Of a stretch of DNA of 64,000 nucleotides, positions 44,110 to 52,746 are shown in pieces. The translations under genes and the position numbers were made by a program. Every line of letters begins with the position of its first letter. Positions within the stretch are counted from its first letter, which is position 1. Source of the DNA: CAVSIP01 sp963728075 (GTDB lineage: Bacteria; Actinomycetota; Actinomycetes; JAFAQI01; DASSKL01); NCBI GenBank assembly GCA_963728075.1, contig CAVSIP010000003.1:124001-188000 (forward strand), given 5' to 3'. The notes under the pieces are model-generated. The model was given only the letters and a program-made list of their open reading frames with translations. It was not told where the DNA came from and made no database searches.

Positions 44110-45429
44110 GTGGAGTTCGATACCGGGGCGACAGCCTGGGTGCTCGTGAGCAGCGCGCTGGTGCTGCTCATGACGCCGGGCCTGGCCTTCTTCTACGGCG
44201 GGATGGTGCGGTCCCGCCACGTGCTCGGCATGCTCGCGCAGAACTTCGTGACGATGGGTGTCGTCGGGGTGCTCTGGGTGGTCGTCGGCTACTCGCTCGC
44301 CTTCGGCGCGGGTGGCGGCTTCATCGGCGACCTGCACCAGTTCGGGCTGGCGCACATGCAGGAGGCGGTCGCCGGGTTCACCGGCGACGCCGCGCAGTCG
44401 ATCCCGCCGCTGGTGTTCGTCGGCTTCCAGCTGACGTTCGCCATCATCACGCCGGCGCTGATCACCGGTGCGATCGCCGACCGGGTGAAGTTCGCCGGGT
44501 TTATCGCATTCGTGGCGATCTGGGGCCTGGTCGTGTACGCGCCGCTGGCGCACTGGGTGTGGTCCCCGACCGGCTGGCTGTTCAAGCTCGGCGCGCAGGA
44601 CTTCGCCGGGGGCACCGTCGTGCACGCGAACGCGGGCGCCGCAGGCCTGGCCCTCGCGCTGGTCGTCGGCAAGCGGATCGGCTGGCCGAGGGAGCCGATG
44701 CGGCCGCACAACCTGCCGTTCACCCTGCTGGGTGCCGGCCTGCTGTGGTTCGGCTGGTTCGGCTTCAACGCCGGGTCGGCGCTGGGCGCGAACGAGACCG
44801 CGGCGTACGCGTTCGTCAACACCAACACCGCGACAGCAGCGGCGCTGCTGGCGTGGATCGCGGTCGAGAAGCTGCGGGACGGGCACCCGACGACGCTCGG
44901 CGCGGCGTCCGGCGCGGTGGCCGGTCTGGTCGCCATCACGCCGGCGGCGGGCTTCGTCTCGCCCATGGGGTCCATCGCCATCGGCCTCATCGCCGGTGCC
45001 GTGTGCGCCCTGGCCGTCGGCCTGAAGTACAAGCTCGGCTACGACGACGCGCTCGACGTGGTGGGCGTGCATCTGGTCGGCGGCGTGCTGGGCGCGCTGC
45101 TGATCGGCTTCTTCGGCACCAGCCGGGTCGGTGGTGCGGACGGGCTGTTCTACGGCGGCAGCGTGTCGCTGCTCGGCAAGCAGGCCCTGGCCGTCGGTGC
45201 GGCGGTCGGCTACTCGTTCGTCGTGTCGTGGGTGCTGGCGAAGGTGCTCGACCTGGTCATGGGCCTGCGGGTCAGCCGGGACGACGAGCTCGAGGGCCTC
45301 GACGCCAGCCAGCACGCGGAGACGGCGTACGACTTCGGGCTGGTCCGGGGCAGCGTCCTCGGCGGTGCCGGCGGCACGCCGGCCACCAGCCCGGCACCCA
45401 TCACGACACCGAGGACGGTGGGGGCATGA
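44110..45429 (+). CDS. amt: Ammonium transporter
   Basis: A 439-aa Amt/MEP channel with 11 hydrophobic segments. Key elements are TPGLAFFYGGMVR, the NFVTMGV region, GITDRVK-like GAIADRVKF, WGLVVYAPLAHWVWSPTGWL, HANAGAAGLALALV and the twin-His region DVVGVHLVGG with FGWFGFNAGSALGAN. The GTG at 44110 (VEFDTGATAWVLVSS) lies eight bases after GGGAGG; the longer upstream frame is not membrane-like. The stop overlaps the P-II gene (ATGA). It conducts NH3/NH4+ and is gated by the P-II protein. Confidence 0.93.
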   Translation: MEFDTGATAWVLVSSALVLLMTPGLAFFYGGMVRSRHVLGMLAQNFVTMGVVGVLWVVVGYSLAFGAGGGFIGDLHQFGLAHMQEAVAGFTGDAAQSIPPLVFVGFQLTFAIITPALITGAIADRVKFAGFIAFVAIWGLVVYAPLAHWVWSPTGWLFKLGAQDFAGGTVVHANAGAAGLALALVVGKRIGWPREPMRPHNLPFTLLGAGLLWFGWFGFNAGSALGANETAAYAFVNTNTATAAALLAWIAVEKLRDGHPTTLGAASGAVAGLVAITPAAGFVSPMGSIAIGLIAGAVCALAVGLKYKLGYDDALDVVGVHLVGGVLGALLIGFFGTSRVGGADGLFYGGSVSLLGKQALAVGAAVGYSFVVSWVLAKVLDLVMGLRVSRDDELEGLDASQHAETAYDFGLVRGSVLGGAGGTPATSPAPITTPRTVGA

Positions 45430-45764
45430 AGCTCGTGACCGCGGTCATCAAGCCGCACAAGCTCGACGACGTCCGTACGGCGCTGGAGAACTTCGGGGTC
45501 CGCGGGCTGACCGTCGGTGAGGTCAGCGGCTACGGCCGCCAGCGGGGCCACACCGAGGTCTACCGGGGCGCGGAGTACCAGGTGGACATGGTGCCCAAGC
45601 TGCGGATCGACGTGGTCGTGGCGGACGACGAGGCGGAGGACGTCCTCCAGGTCGTCGTGAAGTCCGCCCAGACCGGAAAGATCGGCGACGGCAAGGTCTG
45701 GGTCACCCAGGTCGTCGACGTCGCCAGGGTGCGGACCGGCGAGCGGGGCGACGAGGCCCTGTAG
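45426..45764 (+). CDS. glnK: P-II nitrogen regulatory protein
   Basis: A 112-aa P-II protein. MKLVTAVIKPHKLDDVRTAL is the canonical start, the T-loop is QRGHTEVYRGAEYQVDMVPK with the modifiable Tyr in EYQVD, and the C-terminal motif is GKIGDGKVWVTQVVDVARVRTGERGDEAL. It blocks Amt when nitrogen is plentiful and responds to 2-oxoglutarate/ATP. The ATGA overlap with amt shows coupled expression. No glnD/adenylyltransferase gene is in the window. Confidence 0.95.
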   Translation: MKLVTAVIKPHKLDDVRTALENFGVRGLTVGEVSGYGRQRGHTEVYRGAEYQVDMVPKLRIDVVVADDEAEDVLQVVVKSAQTGKIGDGKVWVTQVVDVARVRTGERGDEAL

Positions 45765-45781
45765 CCATCCGCCCACCCCGA

Positions 45782-45831
45782 GGTTTGTGAAGGGTTACGG
45801 GGACACCGGTCCTCGTAACCCTTCACAAACC
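45782..45831. repeat. 50-nt near-perfect palindrome between convergent genes
   Basis: GGTTTGTGAAGGGTTACG (45782-45799) pairs perfectly with CGTAACCCTTCACAAACC (45814-45831). The middle continues with a G-T pair, GGAC and GTCC, leaving a 4-base ACCG loop, so the stem is about 23 bp. It is A/T-richer than its neighbours and has no T-run. It could be a two-way terminator between glnK and the ABC-F gene, or a repeated mobile palindrome. Its core GGGAC-ACCG-GTCCT also fits the DosR pattern at 9 of 10 positions. Confidence 0.7.
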
Positions 45832-45844
45832 GGTGAGGGAGGGG

Positions 45845-47434
45845 TCAGGCGAGCGCGACGAGGTCGGCGAACTCGTCGCTCCAGGTGTCCTCGACCCCGT
45901 CCGGCAGCAGGATCACCCGCTCGGGCTCCAGGGCCTGTACGGCGCCCTCGTCGTGGGTGACCAGCACCACCGCGCCGCGGTAGTGGCGCAGCGCGTCGAG
46001 CACCTGCTCGCGGCTGGCGGGGTCCAGGTTGTTCGTCGGCTCGTCGAGCAGCAGCACGTTCGCGCTGGAGACCACGAGCATCGCCAGCGCCAGCCGCGTC
46101 TTCTCGCCGCCGGACAGCGTCCCCGCCGGCTGGTGCACCGTCTCCCCGCTGAACAGGAACGCGCCCAGCAGCGTGCGCAGCTCGGGCTCCAGCACGCTGG
46201 ACGGGGCCACCCCGCGCAGGTTCTCCAGCACGGACAGCGCCGGGTCGAGCGTCTCGTGCTCCTGCGCGTAGTAGCCGAGCTGCAGCCCGTGCCCCGGCTC
46301 CACCGCTCCGGTGTCCGGCGGTTCCATGCCCGCGAGCAGGCGCAGCAGCGTCGTCTTGCCGGCGCCGTTGAGGCCGAGGATGACCACTCGGCTGCCGCGG
46401 TCGACCGCGATGTCCACGTCGGTGAACACCTCGAGGGACCCGTACGACTTCGACAGCCCGGACGCGGTCAGCGGCGTACGGCCGCACGGGGCGGGCTCGG
46501 GGAAGCGGATCCGGCCGGTCCGGTCGGCCTGCCGCTGCTCCTCGACCCCGGCGAGCAGCCGCTCCGCCCGCCGGGCCATGTTCTGGGCGGCGACGGCCTT
46601 GGTGGCCTTGGCCCGCATCCGGTCGGCCTGCTGCATCAGCGCCGCGGCCTTCTTCTCGGCGTTGGCGCGCTCCCGCCGCCGGCGCCGCTCGTCGGTCTCG
46701 CGCTGCTCCAGGTAGGTCCGCCAGCCCACGTTGTAGACGTCGAGGGCGGCGCGGTTCGCGTCGAGGTGGAACACCCGGTTCACCGTCGCCTCGAGCAGCC
46801 CGACGTCGTGGCTGATGACGATGAGCCCGCCGCGGTGGGAGCGCAGGAAGTCGCGCAGCCACACGATGGAGTCGGCGTCGAGGTGGTTCGTGGGCTCGTC
46901 GAGCAGCAGCGTCCGCGCGTCGGAGAACAGGATGCGTGCCAGCTCCACCCGCCGACGCTGACCGCCCGACAGCGTGCGCAGCGGCTGGGACAGCACGCGT
47001 TCCGGCAGCCCGAGGCTGGACGCGATGGACGCGGCCTCGGACTGGGCGGCGTACCCGCCCAGCACGTGGAACTGCTCCTGCAGCCGCCCGTAGCGCCGGA
47101 TCGCCGCCTCGTCACCGTCGGCCATCTTCAGCTCGGCGGCGCGCAGGTCGCGCATGACCACGTCGAGGCCGCGGGCGGAGAGGATCCGGTCGGTGGCGAG
47201 CACGTCGAGGTCACCCGTACGCGGGTCCTGCGGCAGGTAGCCGATGCTGCCGTCACGGGCGACCGTGCCCGCCGCGGGCAGTGCCTCGCCGGCCAGCACC
47301 TTCGTCAGGGTCGTCTTGCCGGCGCCGTTGCGGCCGACCAGGCCGACGCGGTCGCCGGGCCGGACGCGGAACGACGCGGCCTCGAGCAGGAGGCGGGAGC
47401 CGGCCCGCAGCTCGAGCGTTGTTGCAGTGATCAT
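45845..47434 (-). CDS. ABC-F ribosome-associated ATPase
   Basis: A 529-aa ABC-F protein, soluble, with two ATPase domains. Domain 1: GRNGAGKTT, LSGGQRRRVELARI, LLLDEPTNHLD. Domain 2: GLNGAGKTT, LSGGEKTRLALAML, LLLDEPTNNLD. The linker between them (about 230-310) has an Arg/Glu-rich coiled region (RETDERRRRRERANAEKKA), as usual. Such proteins act on the ribosome in translation or antibiotic protection; the specific role is unclear. It lies between a convergent palindrome and an MMPL gene. Confidence 0.9.
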   Translation of the reverse strand: MITATTLELRAGSRLLLEAASFRVRPGDRVGLVGRNGAGKTTLTKVLAGEALPAAGTVARDGSIGYLPQDPRTGDLDVLATDRILSARGLDVVMRDLRAAELKMADGDEAAIRRYGRLQEQFHVLGGYAAQSEAASIASSLGLPERVLSQPLRTLSGGQRRRVELARILFSDARTLLLDEPTNHLDADSIVWLRDFLRSHRGGLIVISHDVGLLEATVNRVFHLDANRAALDVYNVGWRTYLEQRETDERRRRRERANAEKKAAALMQQADRMRAKATKAVAAQNMARRAERLLAGVEEQRQADRTGRIRFPEPAPCGRTPLTASGLSKSYGSLEVFTDVDIAVDRGSRVVILGLNGAGKTTLLRLLAGMEPPDTGAVEPGHGLQLGYYAQEHETLDPALSVLENLRGVAPSSVLEPELRTLLGAFLFSGETVHQPAGTLSGGEKTRLALAMLVVSSANVLLLDEPTNNLDPASREQVLDALRHYRGAVVLVTHDEGAVQALEPERVILLPDGVEDTWSDEFADLVALA

Positions 47435-47448
47435 GGGTGGGGCCCAGT

Positions 47449-49773
47449 CTAGGCGCCCGCCACCGGCTCCCCGGCAGGCTCTCGCGCGGGCGCCGGCGAG
47501 CTCAGCTCACCGAGGTGCAGCGGCGGCAGCAGCCGGTCCAGCCACCGGGGCAGGTACCAGTTCGCCGAGCCCAGCAGCCGCATCGTGGCCGGGACGAGCA
47601 GCAGCCGGATGATCGTGGCGTCGACGAGGACGGCCACGGCCAGCGCGAAGCCCATCTCCTTGAGCTCGGTCGTCGGCGTCCCGACGAACGTCGCGAACAC
47701 GACGACCATGATGGCCGCTGCCGCCGTGATGACCCGGGCGGTGAAGGTGATGCCGGTCGCGACCGCACGAGCGTTGTCGCCGGTGGCGTCCCACTCCTCC
47801 TTCATGCGCGAGACGAGGAACACCTCGTAGTCCATCGACAGCCCGAACAGGATCGCGAACGCGACGAGCGGCAGGTAGACCTGCAGGAAGCCGGTGGGGG
47901 CGAAGCCCAGCACGGACGCCCCGTGCCCCTGCTGGAACACGAGCACCAGCGCGCCGAACGCCGCCCCGACCGACAGCAGGTTCATGACGATCGCCTTCAG
48001 CGGCACCAGCAGGCTGCGGAACGCGACGAGCAGCAGGATGTAGGACGCCCCCAGCACCGCGGCGAGCACCCACGGCATCGCGTGGCGGATCGTGTGGTCG
48101 AGGTCGACGATGCGGGCGGTGAGCCCGCCCACGGCCAGCTCCAGCCCCGGATGCGCGGCGGCCACCGGCGGCAGCACGTCGTGGCGCAGCCGCCGGACCA
48201 GGTCGGAGGCGCTGCGCGAGTCCGGCGCGGCCTTCGGGTAGACCGTCACCACGGTCGTGGTCGGCTCGGTGCCCCCACCGACCAGGGGACCGAGCAGTGC
48301 ACCGGCGTGCGGCGAGGCGAGCGCCGTACGCAGCGCCTCCGGCGAGTGGCTGCCGAGGCCTGCGTCCAGCACGCGGGTGACCGACACGACGCCGGCGGTG
48401 CCCGGGTCGGCCTCGAGCCGCCGGGTGAGCTCGGCGACCCCGTCGAGCGCGCCCGCGTCCAGCGGCCCGCTGCGGTCGTGCACCACGACCGTCACGGGGG
48501 AGACGACGCCCGCCGCGAAGGACTGCGACACGATGAGGTAGCCGCGCCCGGCGGGGGTGTCCGACAGGGACCCGATGCTGAGGTCGACGCCCAGCCGGAT
48601 CCCGGTGACGGGATAGACCAGCGCGAGCAGAGCGGTGCCGGTCACCAGGGCCACGGCGCCCGGCCGCCGCATCACCGCTCGCGCGAGCCGCCCCCACACC
48701 GAGCGCTCCGGGTCCGGGTGGCTGATCTGCTCGCGGAGGAACGGTACGGCGAGGCGGTCCACGCGCGACCCCAGCGCACCGAGGACCGCGGGCAGCAGCG
48801 TCAGGGTGAGCACGACCATGACGGCCGCGGCCACCATGACCCCGTAGCCCAGCTCGCGCGAGACCGGCGAGTTCACCAGGGCCAGGCCGGACAGCGACAC
48901 CAGCACCGTGCTGCCGGAGAACAGCACCGCCCGGCCCGCCCGGTCGGTGGCGCGGCCGACGGCCTCCACCACGGACAGTCCGCGCGCGTGCTCCTCGCGA
49001 TAGCGGGTGACGACGAGCAGCGAGTAGTCGATGCCGAGGGCGACGCCGACCATCGTGACGGTCGACTCCGTGAACGCCGACCACGACGTGAGGAAGCTCA
49101 GCGCCCCGAGCACGCCCAGCGAGACCAGCACGCCCAGCATCCCCAGCAGCAGCGGCAACCCGGCCGCGACCACGGTGCCGAAGGCCAGCAGCAGCACCGC
49201 CATGGCCACGGGCAGGCCGATGGCCTCGGCGCGGGAGAGGTCCTTGTTCTCCTCGACCACCGCTGCGGCGTTCAGCGCCGCGGTGCCGGTGAGGTACGCC
49301 TCGACCCGGTCGCCGGAGGCGGTCCGTACGACCTGCTGCAGGTCCTCCGCGTACGTCTGGCGGGTCGGTGCGTCACCCCGGAGGCCGACGAACGCGACGG
49401 CGACGTGCCCGCCTTGCGCGATCTGCGCACCGCCACCGTCGTACGGGCTCACGACCGTCGTCACGCCGTCGGCGGTGCGCACCCGGTCGAGCACGTCGCG
49501 GACGCGGCGCTGGTAGGCCGGGTCCTGCGCGGTGAGGTCGCGGGAGCGGAAGACGACCAGGTCGTGCTCGGTGGTGCCCTCGGGGAACGTCGTCGCGAGC
49601 AGCTGCTCGGCGCGGGCGGACGGCGAGCCCGGCACCGACAGGGACGCCCCGGTCAGCCGGGACACGAACACCGCGCTGAGGCCGGCGCAGACCGCCAGCA
49701 CCAGCAGCCATGCGCCGATGACCCGCCACGGATGGGATGCGGCGAACCGGCCGTATCGCTGGAACGGCGACAT
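47449..49773 (-). CDS. MMPL-family RND transporter
   Basis: A 774-aa inner-membrane transporter with 12 hydrophobic segments in two repeats, each preceded by a large extracytoplasmic loop. Typical are PWRVIGAWLLVLAVCAGLSAVF at the start, GIDYSLLVVTRYREE and LFGLSMDYEVFLVSRMKEEWD in the two TM4 regions, and GVALSIDY-like motifs. MMPL proteins export lipids or small molecules. The ATG at 49773 has GGGAG upstream; the ATG-to-stop frame is intact. The substrate is unknown. Confidence 0.88.
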   Translation of the reverse strand: MSPFQRYGRFAASHPWRVIGAWLLVLAVCAGLSAVFVSRLTGASLSVPGSPSARAEQLLATTFPEGTTEHDLVVFRSRDLTAQDPAYQRRVRDVLDRVRTADGVTTVVSPYDGGGAQIAQGGHVAVAFVGLRGDAPTRQTYAEDLQQVVRTASGDRVEAYLTGTAALNAAAVVEENKDLSRAEAIGLPVAMAVLLLAFGTVVAAGLPLLLGMLGVLVSLGVLGALSFLTSWSAFTESTVTMVGVALGIDYSLLVVTRYREEHARGLSVVEAVGRATDRAGRAVLFSGSTVLVSLSGLALVNSPVSRELGYGVMVAAAVMVVLTLTLLPAVLGALGSRVDRLAVPFLREQISHPDPERSVWGRLARAVMRRPGAVALVTGTALLALVYPVTGIRLGVDLSIGSLSDTPAGRGYLIVSQSFAAGVVSPVTVVVHDRSGPLDAGALDGVAELTRRLEADPGTAGVVSVTRVLDAGLGSHSPEALRTALASPHAGALLGPLVGGGTEPTTTVVTVYPKAAPDSRSASDLVRRLRHDVLPPVAAAHPGLELAVGGLTARIVDLDHTIRHAMPWVLAAVLGASYILLLVAFRSLLVPLKAIVMNLLSVGAAFGALVLVFQQGHGASVLGFAPTGFLQVYLPLVAFAILFGLSMDYEVFLVSRMKEEWDATGDNARAVATGITFTARVITAAAAIMVVVFATFVGTPTTELKEMGFALAVAVLVDATIIRLLLVPATMRLLGSANWYLPRWLDRLLPPLHLGELSSPAPAREPAGEPVAGA

Positions 49774-49851
49774 GCTCCGGCTCCCCTCGACCTCGCCCAG
49801 CATTATCCCGACGAGGAGCGACCGGCGCGCCCCAGGGCGTTACCGTGCCGC

Positions 49852-50934
49852 ATGCGCGCTGCCGTCCTGGAGACGATCCCCGGCGACGTCGTCGTCGGCG
49901 ACGTCGAGCTCGATGCCCCCGGGCCGCGGGAGGTGCTGGTCCGTACGGCGGCCGCCGGGGTCTGCCACAGCGACCTGCACTTCGTCGAGGGCACGTACCG
50001 CCATCCGGTTCCCCTGGTGCTGGGGCACGAGTCCGCCGGCGTGGTCGAGGCGGTCGGCGACCAGGTGACCTCCGTACGCCCGGGCGACCACGTCATCACC
50101 TGCCTGTCGGTCTTCTGCGGCAGCTGCGAGTTCTGCCTGTCCGGCCGCCCGGCGCTGTGCACGAAACGGGGGCTGCGGCGTTCACCGGACAGCCCACCCC
50201 GGCTGCGGCGCGGTGAGGAGCCGGTGCAGCAGTTTCTGGACCTGTCCAGCTTCGCCGAGGCGATGCTCGTCCACGAGAACGCGGTGGTGACGGTCCGCCC
50301 GGACCTGCCGCTGGACCGGGCTGCCCTCATCGGCTGCGCGGTGACGACCGGCCTCGGCGCGGTGTTCCGTACCGCTCGGGTCGAGCCGGGGCAGACGGTC
50401 GCGGTGGTGGGCTGCGGGGGCATCGGCCTGAACTGCATCCAGGGGGCGCTGCTCGCCGGTGCGGGGCGGGTCGTCGCCGTGGACCTGGTCCCCGCGAAGC
50501 TGGAGCTGGCCCGCACCTTCGGGGCCACCGACGTGGTCGACGCCGGGGCGGGGGACCCGGTGGCCGCCGTCCAGGAGCTGACCGGCGGCGGGGTGGACCA
50601 CGCGTTCGAGGCCATCGGCCTCGCCCGCGCCGCCGAGCAGGCGTTCGGCATGGCCCGGCGGGGCGGCACGGCCACGGTCATCGGGATGATCCCGCCCGGC
50701 GAGAACGTGGTCCTGCCCGGCGCGGCGTTCCTCGGGGAGAAGCGCATCCAGGGCTCGCTGATGGGCTCGAACCGCTTCCGGGTCGACATGCCGCGGTACG
50801 TGGACCTGTACCTGCAGGGCCGCCTGAAGCTCGACGAGCTGGTCTCGGCGCGCATCGGCCTCGACGGCCTGCCGGCCGCCTTCGACGCCATGCGCGCCGG
50901 CGCAGTGGCCCGCAGCGTCGTGATCTTCGACTGA
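49852..50934 (+). CDS. Zinc-dependent alcohol dehydrogenase
   Basis: A 360-aa medium-chain NAD(P)-dependent dehydrogenase. The catalytic zinc ligands are in GVCHSDLHF and the GHESAGVV region, and the structural zinc is in CGSCEFCLSGRPALC. The Rossmann motif is VAVVGCGGIGLNCIQGALLAGAGRVVAVDL. AdhD-type alcohol dehydrogenases with the SFAEAMLVHENAVV stretch resemble this. The ATG at 49852 is the first plausible start in the frame; sequence upstream of it is antisense to the MMPL gene. It could reduce aldehydes during fermentation. Confidence 0.9.
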   Translation: MRAAVLETIPGDVVVGDVELDAPGPREVLVRTAAAGVCHSDLHFVEGTYRHPVPLVLGHESAGVVEAVGDQVTSVRPGDHVITCLSVFCGSCEFCLSGRPALCTKRGLRRSPDSPPRLRRGEEPVQQFLDLSSFAEAMLVHENAVVTVRPDLPLDRAALIGCAVTTGLGAVFRTARVEPGQTVAVVGCGGIGLNCIQGALLAGAGRVVAVDLVPAKLELARTFGATDVVDAGAGDPVAAVQELTGGGVDHAFEAIGLARAAEQAFGMARRGGTATVIGMIPPGENVVLPGAAFLGEKRIQGSLMGSNRFRVDMPRYVDLYLQGRLKLDELVSARIGLDGLPAAFDAMRAGAVARSVVIFD

Positions 50935-50996
50935 CCGGGCTCCTGCAAGTTGATCTGTCTCGCGGCGCGCCCCCGCGCCGCGCCCGGGACGGGCGA

Positions 50997-51028
50997 CCGC
51001 CCGCCCGGGGGGAACACCGGGCGGGCGG
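50997..51028. terminator. Strong bidirectional terminator hairpin
   Basis: CCGCCCGCCCGG and CCGGGCGGGCGG form a perfect 12-bp stem with an 8-base loop, between the convergent dehydrogenase gene and the small membrane-protein gene. Confidence 0.75.
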
Positions 51029-51040
51029 CGCGTCGGGATG

Positions 51041-51337
51041 TCAGGCGGTGCGGTGGCGTACGAGGTCGCTGAGCGCGCCGGACAGCGGGCGGAGGAACTC
51101 GGCGGCGCTGACGAGCACCACACCCGTCGCGACCGGGTTCATCCACTGGCTGCGCAGGTCCTGACCGAACGCCGTGAAGACCGAGTAGTCGAGGGCCCAC
51201 GCCACCCCGATCGCGATGCCGACCTGGATGGTGGTGGACAGGGCGCGCGGGGCCTTGACCGGCACGACCTCGTCGATGACGTTGCGGACGACGGCGAGGG
51301 ACAGGGCAAGTGCGGCGAAGACGACGAACGCGTACAT
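51041..51337 (-). CDS. Small membrane protein, 98 aa
   Basis: A protein with three hydrophobic stretches: YAFVVFAALALSLAVVRNVI, ALSTTIQVGIAIGVAWALDY and MNPVATGVVLVSAAEFL. The ATG at 51337 follows GGAGGAGG. It is not recognised. It is divergent from the ECF sigma gene, and a long inverted repeat lies between them, so they may share regulation. Confidence 0.6.
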   Translation of the reverse strand: MYAFVVFAALALSLAVVRNVIDEVVPVKAPRALSTTIQVGIAIGVAWALDYSVFTAFGQDLRSQWMNPVATGVVLVSAAEFLRPLSGALSDLVRHRTA

Positions 51338-51382
51338 GGGGAAGACCTCCTCCGAAGCGACGCGCGGCGCGCCGCTCACCTG

Positions 51383-51442
51383 CTTGGACCTCCGGCGGGA
51401 GCATGGGTTACCGGTAACTGTCGGCCCGCCGGGAGGTCCAAG
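51383..51442. repeat. 60-bp imperfect palindrome around the sigma-gene ribosome binding site
   Basis: CTTGGACCTCC/GGAGGTCCAAG outer arms (51383-51393 and 51432-51442) and GGCGGG/CCCGCC inner arms flank a perfect GTTACCGGTAAC (51407-51418). The right arm contains the GGGAGG ribosome binding site of the sigma gene, which would be paired in the mRNA. It can act on DNA (regulator site) or RNA (translation switch). Confidence 0.6.
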
Positions 51443-51448
51443 TCGGTG

Positions 51449-52018
51449 ATGGACGTCGACCCCGAGCTCGTCCGCGCGTGCCAGCGCGGTGAGGCGGGCG
51501 CGCTGGAGGAGCTGATCCGGGCCACGTACGCCGACGTGTACGCGCTGTGCCGGCGGCTGCTCGCCGACCCGCACGAGGCGGCGGACGCCACACAGGAGGT
51601 GTACGTACGGGTGATGCGCTCCGTCCTCGGCTTCCGCGGGGAGTCGGCGTTCGGAACCTGGCTGCACCGGGTCACCGTGAACGTCTGCCTGACCGCGCTG
51701 CGGCGCCGCTCGACCGGGCGGCAGCGGGGTACGTCCGCAGGACTCGAGGCGTTCGCGCTGCCCGGTGGGGCCGACGCGGACCAGCTTGCGTCCGACGCTG
51801 CCGGTCCGGAGGCCTGGGCGGAGCGGGCCGACCTCGCGCAGCGGTGCGAGGACGCGCTCGCGCGGCTGCCGGAGGACGCGCGCACCGTCGTGGTCCTGCG
51901 CGACGTGGAGGGGCTGACGACCAAGGAGGTCGCCGAGCTGCTCGACGTCACCGAGAACGTCGTGAAGGTGCGCCTGCACCGGGCGCACGCCCGGATCCGA
52001 GAGCTGGTGGACCAGTGA
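51449..52018 (+). CDS. ECF RNA polymerase sigma factor
   Basis: A 189-aa ECF sigma factor. Sigma-2: VYALCRRLLADPHEAADATQEVYVRV, GESAFGTWLHRVTVNVCLTALRR. Sigma-4: ALARLPEDARTVVVLRDVEGLTTKEVAELLDVTENVVKVRLHRAHARI. The start is ATG 51449 (MDVDPELVRACQRGE), with GTG 51446 also possible, after GGGAGG. The stop overlaps the anti-sigma GTG (GTGA). Its promoter targets are unknown. Confidence 0.92.
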   Translation: MDVDPELVRACQRGEAGALEELIRATYADVYALCRRLLADPHEAADATQEVYVRVMRSVLGFRGESAFGTWLHRVTVNVCLTALRRRSTGRQRGTSAGLEAFALPGGADADQLASDAAGPEAWAERADLAQRCEDALARLPEDARTVVVLRDVEGLTTKEVAELLDVTENVVKVRLHRAHARIRELVDQ

Positions 52019-52440
52019 GACGGCGCAGGGAACCGGACGGCCTGCCGCGCTTCTGCCGCGAGGTACGCGACCAGCTGCCGGCGTACCTCGGTGGCGACCT
52101 GTCCGGCTGGAGCGCGCGGACCATGCGGCGCCACCTGCGCCGCTGCCACGACTGCGCCACCGTACGGGACAGCCAGCTGCGCGTCGACGAGACCCTGTCG
52201 GCGCTGCGCGCCGGTGGGGGGGTGCCTCCCGAGGGGCTGCTCGACGACCTGCTGGAGCGCGCCCGCTCGCCGCGGCTGCGGGAGCGGGCGGCCGTGCCCG
52301 TGCGGGGAGCCGTGAGCGGCGCCCGGCCCGGGCTGTCGGTCGCCTTCCTCACCGTCGGCGCGGCCGCGTCGACGGGCGTGGGCTGGGCGGTGTGGCGCGC
52401 CGCCCACTGGGCGGGCCGGCGGGTGGCGCGGCGCCGCTGA
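52015..52440 (+). CDS. Anti-sigma factor with zinc-binding ZAS domain
   Basis: A 141-aa protein. The zf-HC2/ZAS motif is FCREVRDQLPAYLGG with RRHLRRCHDC, giving Cys...His-x3-Cys-x2-Cys zinc ligands. One TM segment is at about residues 107-125 (LSVAFLTVGAAASTGVGWAV). It should bind the adjacent ECF sigma and release it on a redox or envelope signal. The start GTG at 52015 lies in the GTGA overlap with the sigma gene. Confidence 0.85.
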   Translation: MRRRREPDGLPRFCREVRDQLPAYLGGDLSGWSARTMRRHLRRCHDCATVRDSQLRVDETLSALRAGGGVPPEGLLDDLLERARSPRLRERAAVPVRGAVSGARPGLSVAFLTVGAAASTGVGWAVWRAAHWAGRRVARRR

Positions 52441-52444
52441 GCGG

Positions 52445-52609
52445 CTACTCGACCGCCTCGCGTTGCGCGGGGATGGCCGCGGTGCGCAGGCACTGCCGGT
52501 GGTCGCGCAGGACGGCGGCACTGTCCACGGTCTGCCGGCCGTCCACGACGCGCACGAGCAGCGGCTGCCCGCAGACGCCGCAGGTCACCACCTCGTCGAG
52601 TACGACCAC
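52445..52609 (-). CDS. 54-aa zinc-ribbon-like small protein
   Basis: A short frame from GTG 52609 reading VVVLDEVVTCGVCGQPLLVRVV and ending RDHRQCLRTAAIPAQREAVE. The CGVC pair, a later Cys and His-Arg-Gln-Cys look like a small zinc site. Nearly every codon ends in G or C. No strong ribosome binding site is seen, and the start is uncertain. It lies 5 bp after the convergent anti-sigma gene. The function is unknown. Confidence 0.5.
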   Translation of the reverse strand: MVVLDEVVTCGVCGQPLLVRVVDGRQTVDSAAVLRDHRQCLRTAAIPAQREAVE

Positions 52610-52698
52610 CCATGCAGTCTCGGGTGCGCGGACCTCCGCTGGGATCGGCCGAACGGCCGGGTTCGATCGCCGTACGGACTAACTCCGAGCACGCCGAG

Positions 52699-52725
52699 AG
52701 CCGGCCGCATGATGCGGCCGGCTCC
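52699..52725. terminator. Terminator hairpin after the 52747 gene
   Basis: GAGCCGGCCGCA and TGCGGCCGGCTC form a perfect 12-bp stem with a 3-base TGA loop, just downstream of the minus-strand membrane-protein gene. Confidence 0.7.
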
Positions 52726-52746
52726 GGTCGGCGGGAGGGGAGGGGT

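Noticed and set aside
47437..49851. A very long plus-strand frame (over 1100 codons with the dehydrogenase)
   Set aside because: Most of it is antisense to the MMPL and ABC-F genes; only the last 360 codons, from 49852, encode a real protein.
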